Assembly: GCF_900461105.1 (NCBI RefSeq)
Contig: NZ_UFWZ01000001.1
Span: 992,001 to 1,056,000 of the forward strand
Source of the DNA: Clostridium putrefaciens
GTDB lineage: Bacteria; Bacillota; Clostridia; Clostridiales; Clostridiaceae
Length of the DNA stretch: 64,000 bases
Direction of reading: 5' to 3'
The first letter of the stretch is position 1. Each line of letters begins with the position of its first letter. Below the pieces are notes generated by a model. It searched no databases, was not told where the DNA came from, and was given only the letters and a program-made list of their open reading frames with translations. Shown here piece by piece: positions 45,725 through 54,931 of this stretch. A program made the translations under genes and the position numbers.

Positions 45725-45995
45725 GGCACAACATTCATCCCTTTATTATTTTCATGTAACACATCCCTTGGTTCTTTAGTTTTAAGACTTCTACCTTTAT
45801 TTGTTACTATAAAAGGTGTAAAGTGTTTATCAATGTTATGAAAAGGTTTATCATAAGAATTTATATATATGTATACTGTAATTCCTTACATTGGAGCTAA
45901 ATAATATTTCAAAACCTTAACTTTATTGATTAACGTTGTTGCTCTTCCATTATTACAGAGGCCCCCAGCTTATAAGGTTTTCACCATAATTTCAC

Positions 45996-47792
45996 TTATG
46001 TATAATATTGTGCCTGGGCACTATACATAACCTCATATTGACTTCCTGTTTTTTTAATTAATTCATTATGAGTTCCACACTGAATAATCTCACCCTTATC
46101 AAACACAGCTATTCTATCGCAGAATCTACAGCTTGATAGCCTATGAGAAATATATATGGTAGTTTTATCACCAATTAGTTTATTAAAACTGCTATAAATT
46201 TCAAATTCTGAGATTGGATCTAATGCCGCAGTAGGTTCATCAAGTACTACTATAGGACCATTTTTATATATTGCCCTAGCCATTGCAAGTTTTTGCGATT
46301 GCCCTCCTGAGAACTCAATACCATCCTTATCAAAGGATTTATACATAGAGGTATGTATTCCTTTGTCTAGCTTTGAAACAGCTTTTCCCAATCCGCATTT
46401 TTCAAGAACCTGAAGTATTTCCTCGTCCTTAGCAGTTTCATGCTGGTCTAGAGCGATATTTTCCTTAATAGAAAATGCCATAAGCTTGTAATCCTGAAAA
46501 ACTACTGATAAAAGTTTCATATAATCGTCATAGAGATATTCCTTTATATTTACTCCATTAAGGAGTATTTCACCCTCTGTAGGCTCATATAGTCTTGTTA
46601 AAAGCTTTATAAATGTAGTTTTACCTGCACCGTTTAGACCTACAACAGACAGCTTTTCACCATTACTTATGGTAATACACACATTCTTCAATGTATAGTT
46701 TGCACTTCTAGGGTATTTAAAGGATACATTTTTAAATTTAATTATGCAAGAATTAATATTCTTAATCTTTTTTCCATCTATACTTCTACAAGATTCTATC
46801 TGTTCAAATTCAAGATATAAATCTAAATATCTGCACATCTGTCTAAATTCTATAAAGGTTTTAAAAAAATCAGATATGGAAGTACTGAATTTGTTAGTAG
46901 CGCTTATATACATTGTGAAATTACCTATACCAATACTATCCTTTAACACTTTATAAGTCATATAAGCATAAATAACTATCATTTGAATTTGCATATTAAC
47001 TTCATTTAATCCATTATATTTACCCATTAATTTAAATATTTTTTCAAATCCATTAATACTTTCTTTATGATAAGCTTTAATTTTCCCCATAATAAGTGGG
47101 TGGATATTATATAATCTCACATCTTTACCCATAGAAAAATCCGAAGTTATCTTCGAATAATATCCAAATTTCCTATTAAGAGGTATTAAACTCCCATAAA
47201 ATTCATACTGCGCTACTTGAGATTTCTTGTATAAAAAAGAATTTAGTAAAACTATTACTAAAATTATAAAAACTATAAGTAAATTCAAGGTAGATATTAC
47301 TGCTAAAAGCGCTATTATAGTAATAAATCCAGAAATCGAATCCACTATACACCTTATCATACGTTCTAAAACTTGTTGATTGCGCAAAGGAAATATAGCC
47401 TTATCTTTTAAGTTTAAAACCTCTGGATCTTCAATTTTTTCAAAATCCATATTCATTATATTTTTACCTACAAGCAAATCAAAGCCATTTAGCACTTCCA
47501 TATTTTTCATATCTACTAATGTATCTAGCCATCTATTAATAAGATTCAGTATAGCATTTGCTATTACAATTATGGCAACTAACATAATAAATACTTCTGT
47601 TCTTTTCTTATCAAGAAGCTCATCTATAATAAATTTAGGCATAATGATGTTAATAAAAGGAGTTATTGCTTTAAATATGGATGACATAAATAAAATAGGA
47701 ATATACTTTTTAGATATTTTAGAAGATAACTTTAAAAAATGCATCATAACTACAAAATCCTTTTTGAATCCCTTTATTCTGTCAAATTTCAT
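45996..47792 (-). CDS. ABC exporter half-transporter of the RiPP cluster (second)
   Basis: The 598-residue protein has five or six membrane segments and an ABC domain: Walker A GLNGAGKTT, signature FSGGQSQKL, Walker B VVLDEPTAALDPISE and H-loop YISHRLSS. There is no N-terminal C39 peptidase, so it cannot remove a leader itself. It is a paralog of the gene upstream; its ATG directly follows that gene's stop and AAGGAGG lies inside the upstream coding end. The two probably act as a heterodimer exporting the modified peptide or giving immunity. Confidence 0.88.
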   Translation of the reverse strand: MKFDRIKGFKKDFVVMMHFLKLSSKISKKYIPILFMSSIFKAITPFINIIMPKFIIDELLDKKRTEVFIMLVAIIVIANAILNLINRWLDTLVDMKNMEVLNGFDLLVGKNIMNMDFEKIEDPEVLNLKDKAIFPLRNQQVLERMIRCIVDSISGFITIIALLAVISTLNLLIVFIILVIVLLNSFLYKKSQVAQYEFYGSLIPLNRKFGYYSKITSDFSMGKDVRLYNIHPLIMGKIKAYHKESINGFEKIFKLMGKYNGLNEVNMQIQMIVIYAYMTYKVLKDSIGIGNFTMYISATNKFSTSISDFFKTFIEFRQMCRYLDLYLEFEQIESCRSIDGKKIKNINSCIIKFKNVSFKYPRSANYTLKNVCITISNGEKLSVVGLNGAGKTTFIKLLTRLYEPTEGEILLNGVNIKEYLYDDYMKLLSVVFQDYKLMAFSIKENIALDQHETAKDEEILQVLEKCGLGKAVSKLDKGIHTSMYKSFDKDGIEFSGGQSQKLAMARAIYKNGPIVVLDEPTAALDPISEFEIYSSFNKLIGDKTTIYISHRLSSCRFCDRIAVFDKGEIIQCGTHNELIKKTGSQYEVMYSAQAQYYT

Positions 47793-49616
47793 TTATAAAA
47801 CCTCCTTTAAGACATCTTCTTTATAATAATGTGCTTGTACATTAAACATTTTTGCATATCTACCATTTTTCTTTAAAAGTTCATCATGAGTGCCGTATTC
47901 TTTAATTTCTCCATCCTCAAAAAATGCTATAACATCACAAAATCGTGTACTTGCAAGTCTATGCGAAATATAGATTGCGGTTTTGTCACCTATCATTTCA
48001 TCAAAACCCTTGTAAATATTGTATTCTGCAATTGGATCAAGTGCCGCAGTGGGTTCATCAAGTACAATAATATCCCCTTCTTTATACAATGCACGTGCTA
48101 GGGCCAGTTTTTGATTTTCTCCTCCTGAGAATTCTATTCCAGTTTCATCAAGTATCTTTAAAACACTTGTATCAATACCTTTTTCAAGGGAATTAATTTT
48201 CTCACTCATTCCTGATTTATCAATACATTTAATAACCTTTTCAAGGTGAATATTATCCTCCTCTGACAGTGCAATATTTTCAGCCACTGAAAATGCAAGC
48301 ATTTTTATCTCCTGAAATACAATTGAAAACTGCTTATAATATTCCTCTTTATCAAAGTCAGCAATAGTTACACCATTTAATAATATTTCTCCCCCTGTGG
48401 GGTCATAAAGTCTTGTCAAAAGCTTTACAAAGGTAGTTTTACCTGCCCCATTTACTCCTACTATGGCAAGGCGCTGACCAGCTTTTATTTTTAATGATAA
48501 ATTCTTAAAAATAAAATTTTTGCTATTTGGATATTTGAAAGAAATATTTTTAAGTTCAATTTCATAAGGTGTCTTATTGGGAATAGGTTTTATATTTTGA
48601 CTTATATTTTCATCATCAAGTTCTAAATAATCACGATAATCATTTATATACAAGTTCTGAGCTCGAATGTGTGCCAGGTCAGTCATGATTTTCTGCATCC
48701 AGGCTGCAAAGCCTCCTATTGTTGCAAAATACATGGTGAAGTCTCCAATTCCCATACCTTTATCTACTACTCTAAAAATTAGATAACCATAAATTAAACC
48801 TTCTCTTAGTAAAAGAAGAACTACATCAATTGCTGAAACAGTAAAATATTTATATTTTATTTTTGTATTTATTTTAACCCTATCATCCTTAAATTCTTGA
48901 AACTTCTTTGAAAGCCAATTGCTAAAGCCATATATTCTTATGTCTTTGCCATAGGAAAAATCATACATTATATTATAAATGTAATTTGATTTCCTGTTAG
49001 ATTCAGATATTTCATCTTTTTTACTGTGTTCATATTTTTTAACTCTTAACGTCAAAAAGTATGTAATTATAACATTAGCAATAAGGTATATAAGTATTAA
49101 AGGATTTAGTGCGGCAACGATGGCAACATATCCTATAAAAGCAATGCCGCTTCCTATCAAAGAAAAAAGCTTGTGAAATACACCTTCTATTCCATCATCA
49201 TTGTTATTAACTGCTCTCCATGCACTTTCCATATCATTTAAAGTTTTGGGATTTTCCGTATGTTTAAAATCCATTGTCATGCTTTTTTTTTGCATTATAG
49301 ATATAAATTCAAATCTTATTTTAACCATTTTAGGGTAATATACCCCACTTAAATAAGCTATTGAATACTTTATAATCACTGATAAAATAAAGAATGTAGA
49401 TAAAATTATTAGTAAAACCTCTATTCTTTTTGAACTCATTAATTCATCTATTAAAAATTTAGGCGCAAGTATACCTATAAAAGGCGACACTGCTGTTAAA
49501 ATTGTATATAATCCAAAATATACAAACAAACCTTTGTCAAAGGTCCATGCATTTTTAACTAAAAAAACAATATTCGTCATAAGACTTCTTTTATCTTTTT
49601 CTTTAATTCTCCCCAA
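47793..49616 (-). CDS. ABC exporter half-transporter of the RiPP cluster (first)
   Basis: The 607-residue protein is built like its neighbour: membrane domain, then GVNGAGKTT, FSGGENQKL, IVLDEPTAALDPIAE and YISHRLAS. Both ATP sites look intact, unlike the heterodimer at 14.8 kb. The start is TTG with GAGGGAGA upstream. It has no peptidase domain. Transcription is away from the radical SAM gene end, across a 524-base gap with a terminator, so the transporter pair may have its own promoter. Confidence 0.88.
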   Translation of the reverse strand: MGRIKEKDKRSLMTNIVFLVKNAWTFDKGLFVYFGLYTILTAVSPFIGILAPKFLIDELMSSKRIEVLLIILSTFFILSVIIKYSIAYLSGVYYPKMVKIRFEFISIMQKKSMTMDFKHTENPKTLNDMESAWRAVNNNDDGIEGVFHKLFSLIGSGIAFIGYVAIVAALNPLILIYLIANVIITYFLTLRVKKYEHSKKDEISESNRKSNYIYNIMYDFSYGKDIRIYGFSNWLSKKFQEFKDDRVKINTKIKYKYFTVSAIDVVLLLLREGLIYGYLIFRVVDKGMGIGDFTMYFATIGGFAAWMQKIMTDLAHIRAQNLYINDYRDYLELDDENISQNIKPIPNKTPYEIELKNISFKYPNSKNFIFKNLSLKIKAGQRLAIVGVNGAGKTTFVKLLTRLYDPTGGEILLNGVTIADFDKEEYYKQFSIVFQEIKMLAFSVAENIALSEEDNIHLEKVIKCIDKSGMSEKINSLEKGIDTSVLKILDETGIEFSGGENQKLALARALYKEGDIIVLDEPTAALDPIAEYNIYKGFDEMIGDKTAIYISHRLASTRFCDVIAFFEDGEIKEYGTHDELLKKNGRYAKMFNVQAHYYKEDVLKEVL

Positions 49617-49884
49617 AATAATTCTCCCTCAATCTCTTTGTTTAATTTTAAAAGTGAAGTGACAGTAGTCTAACTCATATCATTCTATCCCTTGTATTTT
49701 TAAGTTGACATGTAGAGAAATAGCCTTCTTGTATGTAATAAACTATATAAAAGTAGTAGCAGATATAGGAATATAGGTAGCAATGAAACAGTAATCTACT
49801 ATAAGAGTATAATCATAACTAAATCTAACATGTACACAGTAGGTGTTTTAGAATACCAATTATTTAATCTGAACGTTGAAAAAT

Positions 49885-49931
49885 ATAGCTGGCGATGACT
49901 TATAAAGAATTAATGTGTCATCACTAGCTAC
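49885..49931 (-). terminator. Terminator after the radical SAM gene
   Basis: On the minus strand AGCTAGTGATGAC pairs with GTCATCGCCAGCT (imperfect), followed by ATATTTTTC. It separates precursor plus maturase from the transporters. The rest of 49617-50140 shows only short broken frames; one (minus, about 50040-50110) reads SIDDKEDLVKLHPFIHQ and may be a gene remnant. Confidence 0.55.
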
Positions 49932-50140
49932 ATTTTATCAATGGTGCAACGATTCTTTAAAACCTTAATCCATTTTTTACAAGATTATAGCCATTCATGA
50001 CCCATCTAACATTCTATCAAATGCAAGTTCGATTAAAAAAGCTGTTTGAGTTATTGATGTATAAATGGATGTAGCTTAACCAAATCTTCTTTATCATCAA
50101 TACTAGGTATCATAGTTTTCTGTTAGCTAAATCTTTGTTT

Positions 50141-51301
50141 CTATTTTAATATATATTTAAACTGTTTATCATTATAAACATGAAGTTTCATTCTATCTTG
50201 TAATGATAATCCTGCGGTTTTAGTACACTTACCTTTATTTCTAAACCTAGTAAACACACAAGTACCCATACACATAGGTAGTTCAACGCAATCATTACAT
50301 ATTTCAGTATCAAAAGGGTCTACACTATAAAAGTTATAATATAATTCTTTATTAGTCACTTTAATACGCCCATCGAAATCTAAGTTCCCAAAAAAATTAC
50401 CTTCTTCTGCAGCAAGTGAGCAAAAGGTTAATTTTCCATCAGGATATATTGTTACTGCATTGGGAGTTGCTGCTTCACATTTAATTAATCTATTTGAACT
50501 ATCATTAAAAGAAAATCCATTATCTATAGCCTTTTTATATAATAAATAAAAGTTTAGATTCTCTTTTTGTTGAAATAAATTGCTTGCTTGAAAATTTACA
50601 TCTTTTTTATAAATATCAGGTATTATATTAAATAAGTTTGAAATATCTTCATAATTATCCTCATCTATATTTACTCTTAATGTTAATTTAATATTATTTT
50701 TCAGGATATTAACACAATTATTTTTTACTTTTTCATAAGTTCCTTCACCATTTTGTAGACATCTTTTTTTATCATGATATTCCTTAGTACCATCTAAAGT
50801 AATTTGTGCATTAGTAATATTTAAGTCTTTTAATTTTTTTATGTTTTTAGCATTTAATAGATATCCATTAGTTATAATTTTTGCTTCATATAAGCAATTG
50901 TTGTTATTACATATATTTTTAAACGTATCTGTAAGGCGCTTTATTTTGTCAAATTCTAACAATGGTTCGCCACCAAACCAAGCAACTTGAATTTTATTTT
51001 CTTCACTGCTCTTTTTCTCAACTAATTTGATTATGCGATTCATTATTTCTTCGTTAAAGCTTCCAGTTTTATGTTCTTCATAACAATAACTACATCTAAA
51101 GTTACAGTTAAGAGTTGGATTTAAAATTATATGAAATACATTATTATTAAATTTATATTGGTTATATAAAAATTTTAATTGATTTAATTCAATATATTCA
51201 TTGGGTATTATTGAACCTACAGTTGCTAATTTTTTTAAATAATCAGTTTCCTCCAAATTGAAAGTTTCCTTTTCTAAATTAGTTAATAAACTATCCACCA
51301 A
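50141..51301 (-). CDS. Radical SAM/SPASM peptide maturase
   Basis: The 386-residue enzyme has the SAM cluster motif CNFRCSYCYEEHK (~residues 87-99), the glycine motif WFGGEPLL, and QITLDGTKEYHDKKR, as in SCIFF, PapB and AnSME-type enzymes. A C-terminal SPASM domain follows with CEAATPNAVTIYPDGKLTFC and CNDCVELPMCMGTC plus a later Cys (GKCTKT), enough to hold two auxiliary iron-sulfur clusters. Such enzymes form thioether or carbon-carbon cross-links in ribosomal peptides. The precursor gene lies 48 bases upstream. Start is TTG 51301 with a weak ribosome site; GTG 51298 is possible. The N-terminal ~70 residues may bind the leader. Confidence 0.88.
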   Translation of the reverse strand: MVDSLLTNLEKETFNLEETDYLKKLATVGSIIPNEYIELNQLKFLYNQYKFNNNVFHIILNPTLNCNFRCSYCYEEHKTGSFNEEIMNRIIKLVEKKSSEENKIQVAWFGGEPLLEFDKIKRLTDTFKNICNNNNCLYEAKIITNGYLLNAKNIKKLKDLNITNAQITLDGTKEYHDKKRCLQNGEGTYEKVKNNCVNILKNNIKLTLRVNIDEDNYEDISNLFNIIPDIYKKDVNFQASNLFQQKENLNFYLLYKKAIDNGFSFNDSSNRLIKCEAATPNAVTIYPDGKLTFCSLAAEEGNFFGNLDFDGRIKVTNKELYYNFYSVDPFDTEICNDCVELPMCMGTCVFTRFRNKGKCTKTAGLSLQDRMKLHVYNDKQFKYILK

Positions 51302-51349
51302 GTGTTTATCTTCATTATTTACAATATAACTTTAACTTTAATATGGTGA

Positions 51350-51460
51350 TTATTGTTCCTCTGTTGTGCCTTTACAAGCACAATTATTACCAGCAACCTC
51401 AACATCTGAAAAATTTACTTCTAATTCTTCAAATATTTTTTGTAAATTTAAATCCATCAT
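51350..51460 (-). CDS. RiPP precursor peptide with C-A-C core
   Basis: AAAGGAGGTG lies seven bases before ATG 51460. The 36-residue product opens MMDLNLQKIFEELEV, an amphipathic acidic leader, and ends EVAGNNCACKGTTEEQ. Its two cysteines, separated by one Ala, are the only ones and lie in the C-terminal third; Thr, Asn and Glu nearby are possible partners for thioether links. Position directly before the maturase gene, size and leader style support a precursor of the sactipeptide/ranthipeptide kind. No GG cleavage motif is seen; a cut near VAG is possible. The sequence matches no precursor I know. Confidence 0.75.
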   Translation of the reverse strand: MMDLNLQKIFEELEVNFSDVEVAGNNCACKGTTEEQ

Positions 51461-51604
51461 ATGAACACCTCCTTTCTATGCATTATTAAACAATTAATTG
51501 CATTACTGTATAATTCGTTAAATTAATCCGCTTTCCTTTAATATATTTGCTGATATGTTAGAATTAACAACTTATTCACAACTTTTAAATATACTATTAA
51601 ATTG

Positions 51605-51727
51605 ATGCTGACTAATGAGAAATACTCTGAAAATGTTTTATTAGGAAAAACATACTGTGAAGATTATCCAAATAATGAACGTCGTGTTAATAATGATGAA
51701 AGTGAAAAATATATTTCATTATTTTAA
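51605..51727 (+). pseudogene. Short frame, probable gene remnant
   Basis: A 40-codon frame contains LLGKTYCEDYPNNERRVNND and ends in SEKYISLF. There is no ribosome site and no known family. It lies between the precursor gene and the structured repeat and may be the tail of a lost gene. Confidence 0.25.
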
Positions 51728-51820
51728 TGGAGGCGTAAGCTAAAATCACAACAGGAATACTAAAATGAAAACCGATCCCCTGGCCAATGTCATAAAGTTA
51801 CTCATCAATATTTTTACAAA

Positions 51821-51978
51821 AAGTAATTTTATCCGATGGCTACCATCCGTAACACCCTTATCCTCTTCAAGGCATGGTATGACGGCTTCTACGCCTCTGG
51901 ATAAGTGCTTCTAAGACTCAGATGGAGAGATGTATTATTTATAAGCAAACCCCACCTGAGTCTAAGAATCACTTGATA
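51821..51978 (+). mobile_element. Solo IS200/IS605-type right end, omega-RNA-like structured repeat (copy B)
   Basis: This is homologous to 4918-5072. The stem AGACTCAG (51914-51921) with CTGAGTCT (51956-51963) differs from copy A by a compensated pair. A second stem, CTTATCC with GGATAAG (about 51859 and 51895), encloses GGC-TTCTAC-GCC. No tnpB lies upstream; the nearest tnpB piece, same strand, is the 5' fragment at 45638. The remaining 51979-52566 has no gene; it holds a small hairpin GGGC/GCCC near 52282 and AT-rich sequence before topB. Confidence 0.5.
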
Positions 51979-52566
51979 GAAAGGTTCAGGGAAAACTATG
52001 GACTTTCCCCAAAATTACTATTATTAATAAAGCTAAATCCATAATTTTAAATATGGCAAATAAACCTTCACTACATATAATAGAAAATTTTCCAAATAGA
52101 CATGTAAGTGTATTTTTATAGAGCTCTTTTTTATTTATTCTATTTACCTTTTTTATTAGTCTCTCATAAAACTATTATAAAAGGGATGCTTTTATTATGC
52201 GAAATTTTCCCTTATAAATTCCAGCAAAAATCGGAATCAACACATTTCTTAATAACTACTCATAAATCATTATAAATCAACGGGCTATCGCCCTAGAAAA
52301 TTTTCAAGTGCTAAACTTCTGTAAAAGATAAACTAATTAAATTATGAAATAATAATAAGTTATGGAATTGGAAGATTATCTACGTTAAAAATGGAAATAT
52401 AAAATAACATGGAAGTGTAATTTATGTTATTATTAATTTATAAGTAGGTATCTTAAAAGAGATAAATGTTATAGAAAAAACTAGAAAGTTGTACTAGAAA
52501 GTTATTTTTATATAGATATCTAAAAATATCTTTAATTTATAGAACTATTTTGAGAGGACTGTTAAT

Positions 52567-54756
52567 ATGAGTAAAACATTGGTATTAGCCGAGAAACCTT
52601 CAGTTGGAAGGGAACTTGCTAGAGTTTTAAAATGTAATAAAAAGGGTAATGGATATTTAGAAGGAGAAAAGTATATAGTAACTTGGGCATTAGGGCATTT
52701 AGTTACCCTAGCAGACCCGGAAGTTTATGATGATAAATATAAAGAGTGGAAACTAGAGACTTTACCTATGCTTCCAAAAGAATTAAAGCTTGTAGTTATA
52801 AAGCAATCAGGAAAGCAATTCGCAGCTGTAAAGTCACAAATAACAAGAAAAGATGTAAATGAAATTATAATAGCTACAGATGCTGGACGTGAAGGAGAGC
52901 TTGTAGCAAGGTGGATAATAGAGAAAGCAAATGTTAAAAAACCTATGAAAAGACTTTGGATATCTTCACAAACTGATAAAGCTATAATAGAAGGATTTAG
53001 AAATTTAAAACCTTCATCTAATTATGATAATTTATATAAGGCAGCGCAATGTAGGTCTGAAGCAGATTGGGTTGTAGGGTTAAATGTTACTAGAGCGCTT
53101 ACTTGTAAACATAATGCCCAACTAACAGCAGGAAGAGTTCAATCTGCAACTCTTGCAATGATAGTTAATCGTGAGGAAGAAATAAGAACATTTAGACCAA
53201 AGGATTACTATGTAATTAATGCTAAGGCAAAAGGATTTAATCTTCAATGGAAAGATAAAAACAATAATAGTAGTGTTTTTGAAGAAAGTATAGTTAATAA
53301 GGTACTTTCATCAACTAAGGGTAAAGAAGGGAATGTTGTAGCTGTTACTGAAACGGCTAAAAAACAATATGCACCACTTCTTTATGATTTAACTGAGCTT
53401 CAAAGAGATGCTAATAGAATATTTGGATATTCAGCAAAGCAAACTTTATCTATAATGCAAAGGTTATATGAAAATTTTAAGGTGTTAACTTATCCTAGAA
53501 CAGATTCAAGATATGTATCTACAGATATAGTAGCTACACTTCCAGATCGTTTAAAGGCAATTTCAGTAGGCAGCTATAGAGCACTTGCAACTGAAATATT
53601 AAATGGAAAGATAAATGCTAATAAAAGTTTTGTAGATAATAGCAAGGTAAGTGATCACCATGCTATAATTCCTACAGAAGAAAGAGGAAACATAGCTCTT
53701 TTAAGTAGTGAGGAACGTCGTGTTTATGATTTAGTAGTTAAAAGATTCTTGTCCGTTATGCTTCCGCCTTATGAATATCTACAAACTACTGTAACAGCGG
53801 ATATTAATGGTGAGACCTTTGTTGCAAGGGGTAATGTAATTAAGTCTAAGGGTTGGAAAAAGGTATATGATAAAGTTGATGAATTAGCAGAAGATGAAGA
53901 TGAAAAGGACAGCCAAGTGCTGCCAATAGTTAAAAAAGGAGATAAATTAAATATAACATCAGTAGAAAGTAGAAAGCTTAAGACCAAGGCACCGGCAAGA
54001 TTTAATGAAGGTACACTGCTGTCAGCCATGGAAAAACCGCAAAAGTATGTAAGTGTAGATAAGGTTTCAGCAAAAACCTTAGGGGAAACTGGCGGAATTG
54101 GAACAGTTGCCACAAGAGCAGATATTATAGAAAAACTATATAATTCATTTTATATGGAGAAAAGCGGCAAAGAAATAATACCTACATCTAAAGGTAAACA
54201 ACTTATAGAACTTGTGCCGGAAGATTTAAAGTCACCATTATTAACAGCGCAGTGGGAACTTGAATTGGACCTTATAAGTAAGGGGAAAAAGGATCCAAAG
54301 GTATTTACAGATAATATGAGAAGATATGCTACAGAGCTAGTTTCAGATGTTAAAGGAAGTAGCGATAAATTTAAGCATGATAATCTTACAGGGAAAAAGT
54401 GCACTGAATGCGGTAAGTACATGCTTGAAGTAAAAGGTAAGTATGGAATAATGAATGTATGTCAAGATAGAGCCTGCGGACATAGAGAAAATGTAAGCAA
54501 AATTACTAATGCAAGATGTCCTGACTGTAAGAGAAAGTTAGAACTAAGAGGTCAAGGTGAAGGACAAATTTATATATGTGCCAATAAAAACTGTAACTTT
54601 AGAGAAAAAGCTTCTCAATTTAATAAGAGATTTGATAATAAGAATGATAAGGCAAATAAAAAAGAAGTATCAAATATAATGAAAAAGATGAATAAGGAAG
54701 CAAATGAGCCTATAAATAATCCATTTGCAGCCCTTGGAGATTTGTTTAAGAAGTAA
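52567..54756 (+). CDS. topB: DNA topoisomerase III
   Basis: The 729-residue type IA topoisomerase has a TOPRIM domain opening TLVLAEKPSVGRELARVL with ATDAGREGELVARW. QCRSEADWVVGLNVTRA follows, then the active-site tyrosine in VLTYPRTDSRYVS and the AIIPTEE segment. The C-terminus carries two zinc fingers (CTECGKYM...CQDRACGH and CPDCKRKL...CANKNC). It relaxes and decatenates DNA. TGAGAGGAC precedes the ATG. Similar TopB copies occur on chromosomes and on conjugative elements; no transfer genes are seen here. Confidence 0.95.
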   Translation: MSKTLVLAEKPSVGRELARVLKCNKKGNGYLEGEKYIVTWALGHLVTLADPEVYDDKYKEWKLETLPMLPKELKLVVIKQSGKQFAAVKSQITRKDVNEIIIATDAGREGELVARWIIEKANVKKPMKRLWISSQTDKAIIEGFRNLKPSSNYDNLYKAAQCRSEADWVVGLNVTRALTCKHNAQLTAGRVQSATLAMIVNREEEIRTFRPKDYYVINAKAKGFNLQWKDKNNNSSVFEESIVNKVLSSTKGKEGNVVAVTETAKKQYAPLLYDLTELQRDANRIFGYSAKQTLSIMQRLYENFKVLTYPRTDSRYVSTDIVATLPDRLKAISVGSYRALATEILNGKINANKSFVDNSKVSDHHAIIPTEERGNIALLSSEERRVYDLVVKRFLSVMLPPYEYLQTTVTADINGETFVARGNVIKSKGWKKVYDKVDELAEDEDEKDSQVLPIVKKGDKLNITSVESRKLKTKAPARFNEGTLLSAMEKPQKYVSVDKVSAKTLGETGGIGTVATRADIIEKLYNSFYMEKSGKEIIPTSKGKQLIELVPEDLKSPLLTAQWELELDLISKGKKDPKVFTDNMRRYATELVSDVKGSSDKFKHDNLTGKKCTECGKYMLEVKGKYGIMNVCQDRACGHRENVSKITNARCPDCKRKLELRGQGEGQIYICANKNCNFREKASQFNKRFDNKNDKANKKEVSNIMKKMNKEANEPINNPFAALGDLFKK

Positions 54757-54819
54757 AAGTAAAATATAAAATATATTGATTTTTAAGAATCTATATACTA
54801 ATTGTAAAAAACATCATTT

Positions 54820-54861
54820 ATAAAACACCACATTGGATAAACCTTTTGTGGTGTTTTTATT
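54820..54861 (+). terminator. Terminator after topB
   Basis: AAAACACCAC pairs with GTGGTGTTTT, followed by T residues. Confidence 0.88.
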
Positions 54862-54931
54862 ATAAAAAGGGTCAAACAAGCTTAAGGTGGAATATATTGA
54901 TTATTGAAGTATTTATAGGAAGTGTGTGTTG

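Noticed and set aside
51821-51978. Group I intron or IStron core
   Set aside because: The P, Q, R and S core strings of group I introns are not present; the repeat fits an IS605 right end better.
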